From positions 27,333-91,332 of the forward strand of contig JAJEKV010000536.1 of NCBI GenBank assembly GCA_021234155.1: DNA of 64,000 nt, written 5' to 3'. A model generated the notes under the pieces. That model did not search any database. It was not told the DNA's origin and worked only from the letters and a program-made list of their open reading frames with translations. The position numbers and the translations under genes are program-made. Source of the stretch: Isoetes taiwanensis. Lineage: Eukaryota > Streptophyta > Lycopodiopsida > Isoetales > Isoetaceae. Shown one piece after another: positions 1-9,504 of the stretch (its first letter is position 1; every line of letters starts with the position of its first letter).

Positions 1-112
1 AGCAATGCAAACTGGATCGAAACAGCAGATGGCCAAAAAGGAGCTTGGTAGCAACTGTAGGAAATGCTTAGATTCAGATCGAGGATGATAGCGGCGAGAC
101 TGCGAGGATTAC

Positions 113-403
113 ATGGTCTTCACCTTGGGTAAACATATCGGCAAATCTGAGGGCAAAAATTACTCTTTGCTTAATTCTACAGGGGATTTGCAGATCTTGG
201 TTTCTTCCGTCATAAAATGGAATACTAACATGCAGGGACCGGCTTATGCAGCAATTTCCGACGATGGGGGCATTAATTTGAAAGCATCGAATAATTCTAC
301 AGTTTGGAAAAGCTCGGATTCATCCTTTGCAACATCGGCGCAGTGTGTTTCTAGTTCTGATCCTGCTTTTGGTAATTTTGGCCCGGTTGCAAAAATTAAA
401 TAG
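113..403 (+). pseudogene. Bulb-type lectin-like domain fragment
   Basis: An open frame of 96 codons. Its middle has the spacing of a bulb-type (mannose-binding) lectin domain: a GDLQIL strand, then IKWNTN, then AAISDDGG, then NNSTVWKSS. In this family such strands repeat with W and N at fixed spacing. There is no signal peptide, no second half of the domain and no attached kinase, so it looks like a fragment of a G-type lectin receptor kinase or secreted lectin. The start codon is simply the first ATG of the frame; the frame may continue upstream as an exon. It is convergent with the PPR relic that ends near 430. Assignment rests on pattern only and could be wrong. Confidence 0.35.
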
Positions 404-789
404 ATAGACAGATTTTGTAATTACAGATCCTCCGCCTCCACTGGTGAGATAATCCTGCAATCATTCCATTCCATGATAGAACATCTCGTGAGTCCATGTT
501 GTGAAACACATATAAAGCATCTTCAACACATCCACTTTTGGAATACATGTCTATCAGGGCATTGCCGATGTAGATATCTAAGTTGCAGCTGAATGTCACA
601 ATACTGGTATGGATACGTCTTCCCTGATTTAAGGAAGCAATTGCAGCACATGCAGTCAAAGCACAATGCAAAGTAACTTGGTTTGGCCTTGTGCCCTCAC
701 ACTGCATTTGCTCAAAAAGCATTAAAGCACCATTAAAATGCTCACATTGAACATAGCCCCCGATTAAGGCACTCCACAAAACTGTATCA

Positions 790-963
790 TGTTGAGGAAC
801 GGGAGAGATGAAACAAAGCAAGAATCTATAAACTCTGTATATATGGCATAAAGAATACAAAGTACATATAGGGGCTCTGCCCCAATCACGGCTAAACCGC
901 CGGATATGGCCGTTGGATGCCTAACTACTCTACGGTGTGGCGCATGGGCTGTAATCTCTAACA
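790..963 (-). repeat. 3' LTR of the TR-GAG-like element
   Basis: 174 bp with TG..CA ends. It matches 2530-2704 with only two substitutions in the first 130 bases, then a short more variable stretch before the shared end. The purine tract is adjacent at 964-972 (GGGAGGGGA on the minus strand). The high similarity indicates a fairly recent insertion compared with the decay of the host gene. Confidence 0.92.
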
Positions 964-1211
964 TCCCCTCCCAAAACTTGATGCCACAAACCTAGAATCC
1001 TCAATCATCCTGGATCCCACACAAAAGTATCCACTGTTATCTCTATAATTCTGAAAGCAAGAAAGCTCTCAAAACTTGAGTATTCCCAGCAATACAAATT
1101 CCTGAATTTATGGTCAACACATAAAGATCATCAAGGCTGACTTGTTCCTCGGATTCTGTCAAACAAGGTAATCCATGCTTCATGCAAGACACCAATCATC
1201 TTGGGCATTGA

Positions 1212-2409
1212 TCATCTAAATTCAAAATAAAGACATGAAAATAGTCTCAAACCTTGATTCTGCCAACATAAATATGCTAGGATTTCTGCCAATGTCAGAA
1301 AGCTTTTGCCCAATTGGCTCATCAACCATTTCTGCTGCAGGTGCTTCAAATGTTCCTCAGTGGCTTTTAGACAAACTTCAACCGGTAAGCTCCCCAACTC
1401 GCACCACTTCCTTCCATCCTTGTCAATGAACAGGGTTTGATACTTAGGCTCCCTTTTGCAATAAGCCCATCTTCGGATCAATGTCCATCTGCAATCCTCC
1501 ACAGCCTTGAGCATACAGACCAATGCAAGTTTTCTGGGTTTCTCAATAATCTCATGCAATTCTGGAATAGTTGAACCTGACTCAAGAACTTGCATTGCTT
1601 GAATCTTCAAAGCCAAGCATTCTTCACTGACTGGCAGCGCCAAATTTCCGCCATCAGCAGAATTGCCAATGTGTCTTTCTAGGCTCTTAGCCCAACTTTT
1701 CAAGTCCTCCAAAGCAGAAGCAAGAATACTGAAAAATTCCAAAAATCCTTCCTCTTTACCAAGGATAAGCTTCTCCTATAAATGCTGCATTGACTCCTCC
1801 CCGAGGATCAATGGCTGCTCCAGGTCTATCGCTAAATCCTACTACTGCATCTGGTTTCTCCCATACTGGGCCCTTCACCAAACTTTCACCATAGGAAATC
1901 AGTTTCTCCCGCAGGCCCCTCACTGAATCCTCCAAGATCAACTTCTCATTGAAGTCCCTGATTGATTCTTGGATCATGCCTCTATCTGTAAAGAAAATCT
2001 CTTCACAGAAAAGGCTTTCTTCTTGTAAAGTAACATCGTCTTCTTTGAAGATCCGCTGCACAAAGAGGTCTGTGTTTGGATCCGCCATACACAAAATCAT
2101 CTGTCTCTGCAGATTTTGTGTTGAGTCCTCGCTAGGCATCAGCTCTGGTCGATCTAGCTTCACCTTCTCACAAATGTCCCTCCTTGAAGCCTGGTACATG
2201 CGCTCATCTACATGCAAGATTTCTTCACAAAAGAAGGTTTCTTCTTGTTGAAGAATCATCCCTTCAGCTCCACTGTTTTGAAATTTCTTTTGAATCGTTG
2301 GAAGATCCTGCCCTTTTGGACTGGGACATTGGAATGCCCAATGCCCAAAATCCAAACAGTTTTTGCACTGATCTTTCTTGAGGACATGCTTTGCCCTCCC
2401 TATAATCAT
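1212..2409 (-). pseudogene. Zinc-knuckle gag-like frame of the TR-GAG-like element
   Basis: The first part (2409-1756) begins with an ATG about 110 bp after the primer binding site and carries a CCHC zinc knuckle near residues 15-28 (CKNCLDFGHWAFQC, spacing C-x2-C-x4-H-x4-C), which binds RNA in gag proteins. It is followed by two related acidic blocks, FFCEEILHVDERM and LFCEEIFFTDRGM, each followed by a helix ending near EK. The second part (1742-1212) continues in another frame: the overlap reads EKLILGKEEGFLEFFS, showing that one frameshift near 1775 broke a protein of roughly 390 residues. A zinc knuckle at the N-terminus is unusual for gag, where it is normally C-terminal, so the rest may be captured or rearranged sequence. 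Confidence 0.6.
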
Positions 2410-2515
2410 TATTTCTTCCCTTCAGATCCGATACAGATCTTACTTAAATTCTTGCATATGCCTCCTCCCCTTCCTCCAGGATCTACTCCATTGAGAGTCC
2501 TTCTCAAATGAAGAG

Positions 2516-2529
2516 AGGCTCTGATACCA
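2516..2529 (-). promoter_or_regulatory. Primer binding site for tRNA-iMet
   Basis: On the minus strand the bases directly after the 5' LTR read TGGTATCAGAGCCT, the standard plant LTR-element site complementary to the 3' end of initiator methionine tRNA. It fixes the element's orientation. Confidence 0.92.
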
Positions 2530-2704
2530 TGTTGAAGAACGGGAGAGATGAAACAAAGCAAGAATCTATAAACTCTGTATATATGGCATAAAGAATACAA
2601 AGTACATATAGGGGCTCTGCCCCAATCATGGCTAAACCGCCGGATATGGCCGTTGGATGCGCCCAACTACTCTACAGTGGCAGGCAGGGTTGTAATCTCT
2701 AACA
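2530..2704 (-). repeat. 5' LTR of the TR-GAG-like element
   Basis: 175 bp direct partner of 790-963. In the minus-strand sense it is the promoter-bearing LTR and is followed directly by the primer binding site. On the minus strand it contains the stretch complementary to TCTGTATATATGGC, which may hold a TATA-like signal; this is not proven. Confidence 0.92.
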
Positions 2705-3371
2705 TATCATGCTCAGGTATCCTTTCAAATATTGCATAAGCATACCCTAAGTGACCACACTTAGCATACATGTCAATAAGAGAACTGCCAACAAATGCAT
2801 TCGACTCTAAGCCAGCATGCAGAGCTTTGGCATGAACCCATTTTCCTTGATTGATAGTAACTCTTCCTCCCAGCTATAATAATTAATGTGACTTCATTTG
2901 GTTTTAAACCCTCCAGTTCAATCTGTGAAAAAAGTGCCAATGCTAAACTTGGACTCCCACATTCTGCATATCCTGCAATTATTGCACTCTATGGAATTGT
3001 AACTGGCATGGGGATTCTATGAAAAACTTCACAAGCATCCTCCAAACGATCACATTTAAAATACATAGGGAACCATATAAGGCATCATCCGACTGACACC
3101 TTGCACCCAAAACAATAGCATGGATCAGTTTTCCATGATCTACAGCTAAACTGCAGGCTTTTTCTGGTATGACCCCTTTGACCAGAAGTTTTGGTTCCCC
3201 AATTGTAATTCCATTACTTCTCTTATATGAGAAGGAGTTGTCTTCATAACTTTTATCTTTGGCTTTCAATTGATCCCTTGCTGCTTTTTGTTTCTGAATC
3301 CTCTTGTAGCTGCCATTTACCTTTGTCCATTTGAAATTCTCATTTTCTGGCAATTTCTGAAATGCTTCCAA

Positions 3372-5788
3372 CTCCTTGATGCTGTTTTCCTGAGTAACAT
3401 CCCCATTGGATGACTTTTTCCTTTTACTTTACCTCCATTATTATGAGGGAGATCCCTGCTTTTTTCACCTACATTCCCATTCAACCGCTATCTTGTGAAG
3501 TTCTCACGATGATTTATTAATCTGAATACCAAAATGTCTTTGAAAACATTTTTGGCATTGGGAAGGCAATCCGCAGACCATCTAAGAGCTAATGATGATT
3601 CTACTCCAAAGGCATCTTTAAAAGGAATTGAGAGAGGGATATCTTTGGACAGGTCTAACTGAAAGGCTCTTGGAGGTCTCAAGGGGAGTATTCATTAGAA
3701 ATGTAGGTACCAATTGAATTGAAAAGAAGCTTGAAGCATTCTTCATCCCAAGATATAGGATTAAAACCGAAAAAAAGGGATGTAGAAGCAATACAAATAT
3801 TATTCATTTGGTCCATATCAAGTTTGGTGCCATTTCGTGAAGGTTAGCCGGGAGGTCTCAAATGTCAGGGACCATAGTTAAGAAAGAAATTTGCTGATCT
3901 AGCATTCCCACATTCAATCATGATATAGGGAAAGTTGAGCCAAGAAAAACATTTTGGATTATGATCCCTTTGTTTAGGTTAAGCAAGATAACCCCATAAT
4001 TTATCAAGCTTAAGACCACATTTTGGACCTTGACTATGACAAAGACATTGAGACAAGGCATCAATTTTAGAATGAACAATCGGAAGATTGAGAGAAATAC
4101 CATCATAGAGTCTCATTTTTCTTTCTCGGAGATAGGGATGTCTTGTCCTTTGCAATTTGCCATCCAATTCTTCATCCGACCAGATTTCCCCCGGTGCCGC
4201 CTTTGTAACTCCATAGGGCCGGGGACTTGAGGATCGGTCGTGAGGGATGCAAAATTCCCTATGATCAGGATCAGCAGATAGATTATCCCTTAACGGGACT
4301 TTATGTGAAATTGGGTCCATTGTAGAGTCGATCGAAGCAAATTTTTCAAAATTCCCAAAGAGAATGGTGTCCCAGGCTTCTTTGAAAGGAATTTAAGCTT
4401 TGAGGACAAAGGCTCGCCCTTTGAGCTGGAAAGATTGGTGAAAGAGTGAAGAAAAGTTTAAATTTTTAGGGTTTTCCGAAATTAAAGGCCATCACAAAGG
4501 CTCAGGGTGATACAACAAAAGTAATTTGAACGAAATGAATGACTCCAAAAAGGGGAAAAAGGACAAACAGAGAAGAGACCACTAGAAAGAACCACAATTA
4601 GCTAAAAGAGATCTGGATTGCCAAACCGTAGTTAAGATTGTTCGATTCATGATTTCTTGCAACAAAAACCATTCAATAGTCAGGGAATCTAAAGAAAGCA
4701 CTACATAACATCTTTTCCTAATTCTCTGAGTAGACCTTCACAATGATTTTTTCTTTTTCCGCCAATCACAATTGACTCTGAAAATTCCTCATATTTGTAA
4801 AACCTTGTTGCCACCTATAAATTCTTCCAACCAAGAATTAAGCATCTCTGCTTCAATTCAACGCAGTTTAGGAACAAAGGTATACTCTTGCCAAATAAGG
4901 AATCTGAAAGAAAGTATTGGTTACTAAAGATTTCCATAATTCGAGGATGATCCCGATAGAAAAACCACAGTAAATCTCGGCCATGCTTGAGAATTGTGAA
5001 AATTTTAACATCCATCAAAAAGCTCGGGAGCGTGAGGAATGTGTTGATGCGGCCCTCTACAAGGGCAGCCAGCCAGATGTCTTTTCAATTTCGATCCAAT
5101 TCAAGCAAAATCGGAGAGTTCCAAGGAAGAATTGTCAAGAAAGGTGTTTGAAACGGGTAAAACCGAAAAAGGACAAAAACCAAGAAAAATGGCGCACGCC
5201 CATTCTGCTATCCGACTCACATCCTTGAAGATCACAAAGTAGACACTTGCTTGAAGAACCAAGGAAAGGACATTCATTGAGATCATGCAAACAAAGCAAG
5301 GAAGAGAAGGTTCAAGCAACTAGAGTTTGAAGATCAAGAGAACGGGATACACGACAAACTCATTAGCAAAATGCCATAATCTCTACTAATACCAAGTAAC
5401 TAAGTTAAACGTAAGCTCAGACCTCTTAAAACATACATTCATTATGCTTTTCCTCACGTTCAAATGACACTTGCATAAAACACATATAACTAATATTTCC
5501 ACATATAGCACCAACAAGCATGTAAGCACACCATCAAACTCCACTAAACAATCATGTCAAAATAAGCTTTGTGAATGTAACTCTTTATCCCCACTCCAAC
5601 CTTCACCCCAAGCCCCCATTTATGCTATTTTTCTTTTTTTTTTTTGGTAGCCAAAATGAAATGGATTGTTTGGGTAGGTAAGCATATTGAGATTTTTACC
5701 CTAGGGAATCATGTGGGTACAATTATACATCCTGAAATCTACCGACCGCCAACAAACGGAATAAAAAGTCTAATTGTAGACAACCTCA
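3372..5788. other. No gene recognised; degenerate coding-like fragments
   Basis: Minus-strand frames at 3488-3682 and 3979-4320 (extended upstream through WDTILFGNFEKFAS near 4380-4320) look like an old protein-coding element broken by stops. Both share the pattern FQL, then IPFKDA or IPFKEA, as if from a duplicated or repeated domain of a retroelement ORF1, but no diagnostic motif is present. The rest is AT-rich without recognised features. Confidence 0.3.
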
Positions 5789-5926
5789 ATAAAAAAGCTA
5801 AAACCAAGCTTTTCCACATAACAGATGGGTGGCTTCATGCCCTTTGACTAGATTTGCGCGACAAACCAATAAAAAGCCGAAAAGTAAAGCTTTTCCACAT
5901 AACAGATGGGTGGCTTCATGCCCTTA
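5789..5926. repeat. Short tandem duplication
   Basis: Two copies of about 57 bp with the shared core CTTTTCCACATAACAGATGG followed by GTGGCTTCATGCCCTT, separated by about 22 bp of other sequence. Confidence 0.8.
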
Positions 5927-8072
5927 GGTGCGTAAATCTCTTTGTGAAACAACACTTGAAAGTATTTCCATGTCAAATTTAGATGACAATGTCTATAACC
6001 AAAGGTGATCTTGCCGCTTATCCAATCCCAAAAAATATGGTTTAAAATATATGGCAAATAGCAAATTGTGCGAAAAAAATATATCTCATTCTCATTGTTC
6101 TTCCAAGTTAAATTAGAATATGGACAAGATTAAAAGATCCTAAAAATAACCTAGGAACTTCTAGTTAGTGACTAATAAATTTCAAGAACTTGATTTGGTT
6201 GCATAAGACCACCTAAAATTAAGGTGTCTTACATATGAGTTGTTATACCTAGCCACCAAGGAAGCCATTGTTATTGCCAATTTATCCGGCCTATAGGCTT
6301 CTTTTTTGTAGCAAATGTGAGGATGGAGCTTCTTTTTTGCACCAAATGTCAGGATGGAGCTTTGTATTTTATACAATCAAATGGGATTGAAGAAGCATAA
6401 CCCAGAGAAGCTAAATGGATGGAGAGGAGCAGCACTACCAAGATTCTTTTTCAACAAATCTACAAACACAAGGGAGCTATACATGGCTTCAATTGTAGGC
6501 TCCCAGAAAGGATGGCTAGAGTTTGGAGAAGGCAAAGGGGGGAAGCAAAAGAGAGGAATCAATGGAGCCACGAAGGGCATCAAAGGGGGAAGCAAAAGAG
6601 AGGAATCGACGAAACGAAGGGCTTCAACCTCGAGGAATTGCTGCTCCAAGCGGTCAGCCAGCTAAGCAGAGGCTACAGACGTGGCATGGTCCAGGCTGGC
6701 ATAGAGTGTGCCCATTTTCTAGTCCAGCTCTGGAAAGAAGAGCCCGTGGCCGCAACCGGTACATGTATAATCCGGCCTCGCATCGCTTTCTTTCAAGAAA
6801 GCCCCTCCCTTCCCTTTTCTCCCCGCCAATGGTGTATTCTTTCTCTGCCGTAATGTCCTCCCCTCAAGCTTCCTCCACCACGCCGCCTTAGGTCCTCCCA
6901 TCCTTGATCTCTCAAACCAATTTATGGGTCTGCTTCATCTTTTTATTTACAGCCTTCTGACCTTTTATGTCTCCAAGCTCCCTTTTTTGCATTTAGTTGA
7001 TTTCTAGCCTATCCACAACCCTTTTTTTTTAGCAAGTATAGTTTTGACATGACACAGCGAGTGCATAGTTTGGCATGAGACTTTTTTCGCTTATATCGGG
7101 CTTGTCATTGGCTTCTCCAAGTGCCAGAACTGTGGATTAGGTCTTTGGTTTGGCGATCGAGGTTCCTTCGCGGGTTGGCGCTTTGCATTTGCAAACTACC
7201 TATTTTACGGTGCTGCCCATGGACTCAAACATGCTCCTACAAAGCATTGAGGTCTGTTTGATTTAAAGCATCGTTGGAAATCTATGTACATGACATATTC
7301 AACAAAACTTGGACTTATTCAGATTTAATAGATAGTACTTCAAGAATGCCATTATAAGAAATATGTATTGTTTAATTCTTCTTGATTGTTATATTATTTA
7401 TAAGTTCTAATTTTATAAGTTTATCCTTAAATTAAAACCTAACAGTTATCAAAATATAACACTTATCTATTTAGAATTAAACATTCCAAGAATATAAAAT
7501 TTCACTTTTCAGTGATTTAACAAATTTAATATTTAACAATCATGATAATTTCTAAATAAAATGTGATGGTTTGATAAGCCATGACTTAAAACTATTATGA
7601 GAATCTCACAATTTACAAGCTTTAACACTTTAAAAAACACTTTAAGAAAAGTTATAGTTTGAAATTAATTAAATCAAAAAGCTAACATTTTAATTATAAC
7701 TATGAACTAGAACGTGTGTGCCCGGGCGATGGGCATTAGTTGTGGACGTGGTGGAATGAGTAGATGTAATGTGGTTTGTAAAGGAACTAAAAGCACTATA
7801 TATTCATGTTAATAAATGTAAGAGGAGTGTCAGACATTAGCTGGGGATAAGTACAAACAATAAATAACATGGGGCGAAATAGAATCTGTAGACGTAATGG
7901 AGTCCATCCAATTTAAGGTATTGCTTCGGGTTTTGTAGAAGATTGCAAATCTAACACAACCACCCCAATTTTGGGTCCATGCTTAAAAACAATAGTAAAA
8001 GAAAAACCACATGTTGTTGTTCAAAAAACTTTACATGTGGTTATGTGGAGGTGTGGTTTATTAAAAAGAGAT
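5927..8072. other. No gene recognised
   Basis: 6419-6900 has several overlapping open frames produced by purine-rich DNA with a 23-bp direct repeat (6538 and 6585); none resembles a known protein. 7250-7700 is strongly AT-rich. A GTGCCCGGGC motif at 7713-7735 resembles those at 19.5 and 48.5 kb. Confidence 0.5.
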
Positions 8073-8230
8073 GTCATCGATTTGATAGCACATCGACATT
8101 CTTGCACAAGACGAGCATGCATGCATTGCATGCGTCGCATGCATGCATCGCATGCATTTTTATTATCAGGTTGGGGATCGCTACTTAGTAGAGTTCTTCA
8201 TCCACGTTTCATCGGCGCTTTCTCATCTCT
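8073..8230 (+). repeat. RY-motif module, copy 1 (promoter-like)
   Basis: The array holds five CATGCA (RY, B3-factor type) sites in 8118-8158. It is followed by the shared blocks GGTTGGGGATCGCTA, then GTTCTTCATC, then TTTCATCGGCGCTTTCTC. A near copy begins 376 bp downstream and an inverted copy lies at 42.0 kb. The layout resembles an upstream activator plus leader, but no reading frame follows. Confidence 0.6.
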
Positions 8231-8448
8231 CAGCAGTATCCATGGCTTCTATTCTTGATCTCATGCGGAGGAGGGGCTTCTTCTTGCATGAGCTACTCTT
8301 TCTTGGCCATTCATATCCTTTCTAACCTCTTCTATCTTTGCCCTTTTGTCCAGCATAGGACAATCTTCAACCTTTCTCCTCGGATCTAGTATTTGAAGTT
8401 CTCTGGTATCGGGATGTTGTTGGTTTCATGTGAGTCGCAGTGCAAGAA

Positions 8449-8620
8449 TGTCATCGATTCGCGTAGCGAATCGACATTCTCGCACAAGACGAGCATGCAT
8501 ACATTGCATGCATCGCATGCATGCATCGCATGCATTTTTAGGCCGTTCATCAGGTTGGGGATCGTTACTTAGCAGAGTTTTTCATCGACGTTTCATCGGC
8601 GCCTTCTCTACTTTCTGTTC
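8449..8620 (+). repeat. RY-motif module, copy 2 (promoter-like)
   Basis: It shares with copy 1 the entry GTCATCGAT, the stretch GCACAAGACGAGCATGC, five CATGCA sites and the TTTCATCGGCGC block. It additionally has a perfect inverted repeat TCGATTCGC-GTA-GCGAATCGA at about 8457-8477. The two copies form a direct duplication. Confidence 0.6.
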
Positions 8621-9356
8621 TCGAGTTTTTTTCTAAGTCTTCTGTTGTAGTGGTGAGGCGATTTAGAAAGTGTTGTGCTGCAGACACGATCCCAGCTCGA
8701 ATTCTCATGCCGACTCTGGTGGTGGGGGTTTAGATTGTGTAGGCTACGGTAGCCAGGGGAATTTGTGGCAGGAAAATGCTGGTGAGAAGACATGCCTGCT
8801 TGAAGTTAAGGGTTTAAGAGATGGCTAAAAGGGTTCTGGTGAGGCCATTGTGGCCTGGCAGTTCGATTCCTCCAACTCTGGTTTCTAGTGGTGACATTGT
8901 TAATTGTGGCCTTCCTAATCTTTTAACTTCTTTGTTGTTGTTTCCTGAGCAGCTGCAAAAGCAGATTTCGAGCCAAGATTTTGTGGCTGCTGCAGAGAAG
9001 CAGAGGTTTATAGCCCCTGACTACCAAGCCTTGGTTTGGGGAAGCGCTACTGCTAATTGCCAGAACTCGCAGCCTCTGCCTTACAAAGCCTCAGCTACAA
9101 AGCCAGTTTTCTTCGTACCTACCCACAAAGCCGAGCTGCCTGGCTGTTGATGCATCCGATTGCAAGGAGACAGACCAAAACTTTCATTGCTCTTGTTTTC
9201 TTACATTTTTGGACGTTTAAACCATTGGGTGTCATTGCTATGCGGTGCACCATTGGCTTGTGGAAGAGATTTTAAGAAACAAAATAGGCTGGCCTTGGAT
9301 ATGGAAGATTCCATAATTCAAGTGCCAAAATAATAAAACATTAATTCTTCATGACC
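8621..9356. other. No gene recognised; one orphan open frame
   Basis: A plus-strand frame of 109 codons at 8821-9150 starts about 200 bp after RY module 2. It has no recognisable domain and no flanking splice structure that I can support. It could be an exon of a gene driven by the module, or chance. Confidence 0.25.
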
Positions 9357-9504
9357 TTGGATAATATATTATTATGAACTTAAAGATCACTCTAATCTCT
9401 ACGTTGGATAATATATTATTGTGAACTTAAAGATCACTCTAATCTCTAGCTTTTACATATATTATTGTGAACTTAAAGATCACTCTAATCTCTAGCTTTT
9501 ACAT
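9357..9504. repeat. Tandem repeat, three units of about 47-54 bp
   Basis: Three copies of a unit with core ATATTATTRTGAACTTAAAG followed by ATCACTCTAATCTCTA. Confidence 0.85.

Larger units (their letters stand above)
790..2704 (-). mobile_element. Non-autonomous LTR retrotransposon (TR-GAG-like), 1.9 kb
   Basis: The element has two near-identical direct terminal repeats (790-963 and 2530-2704), each starting TGTTGA and ending CTAACA. It is flanked by a perfect 5-bp target duplication TATCA at 785-789 and 2705-2709. A primer binding site complementary to initiator Met tRNA follows the right-hand LTR inward, and a purine tract precedes the left-hand LTR, so transcription runs on the minus strand. 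Between them is only a zinc-knuckle reading frame; there is no protease, integrase, RT or RNase H. This is the architecture of TR-GAG or large TRIM elements, which depend on another element for movement. It interrupts the PPR relic. Confidence 0.92.
430..3371 (-). pseudogene. PLS-type PPR protein, decayed and split by an LTR element
   Basis: PPR proteins of this class bind organellar RNA for editing or processing. Read on the minus strand in two parts, 3371-2705 and 784-430, the sequence gives successive PPR units: KLIHAIVLGA, DACEVFHRIP, SAIIAGYAECG, GLKPNEVTL, GSSLIDMYAKCG, YAIFERIPEHD, then TVLWSALIGGYVQ, RPNQVTLHCALTACA, GNALIDMYSKSG and SRDVLSWNGMIAG. It was already broken apart from the insertion: a frameshift near 3065, a stop at 2989-2991 where PPR units have Trp (TIP-stop-SAIIAGY) and a frameshift near 2875. 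The LTR element at 790-2704 lies between codons for EHD and TVLW, and removing it with one target copy continues the frame. No mitochondrial signal or C-terminal E/DYW domain is visible. The N-terminal part (about 3230-3371) is lysine-rich and not PPR-like. Confidence 0.85.

Noticed and set aside
1949-2511. Plus-strand ORFs across the TR-GAG-like element
   Set aside because: Shadows of the minus-strand zinc-knuckle frame; primer site and purine tract fix the orientation as minus.
6377-6901. Overlapping ORFs on both strands
   Set aside because: Purine-rich, internally repeated DNA; none matches a known family or shows splice structure.
8860-8885. GTTCGATTCC resembling a tRNA B box
   Set aside because: No acceptor stem or A box at the proper distance.
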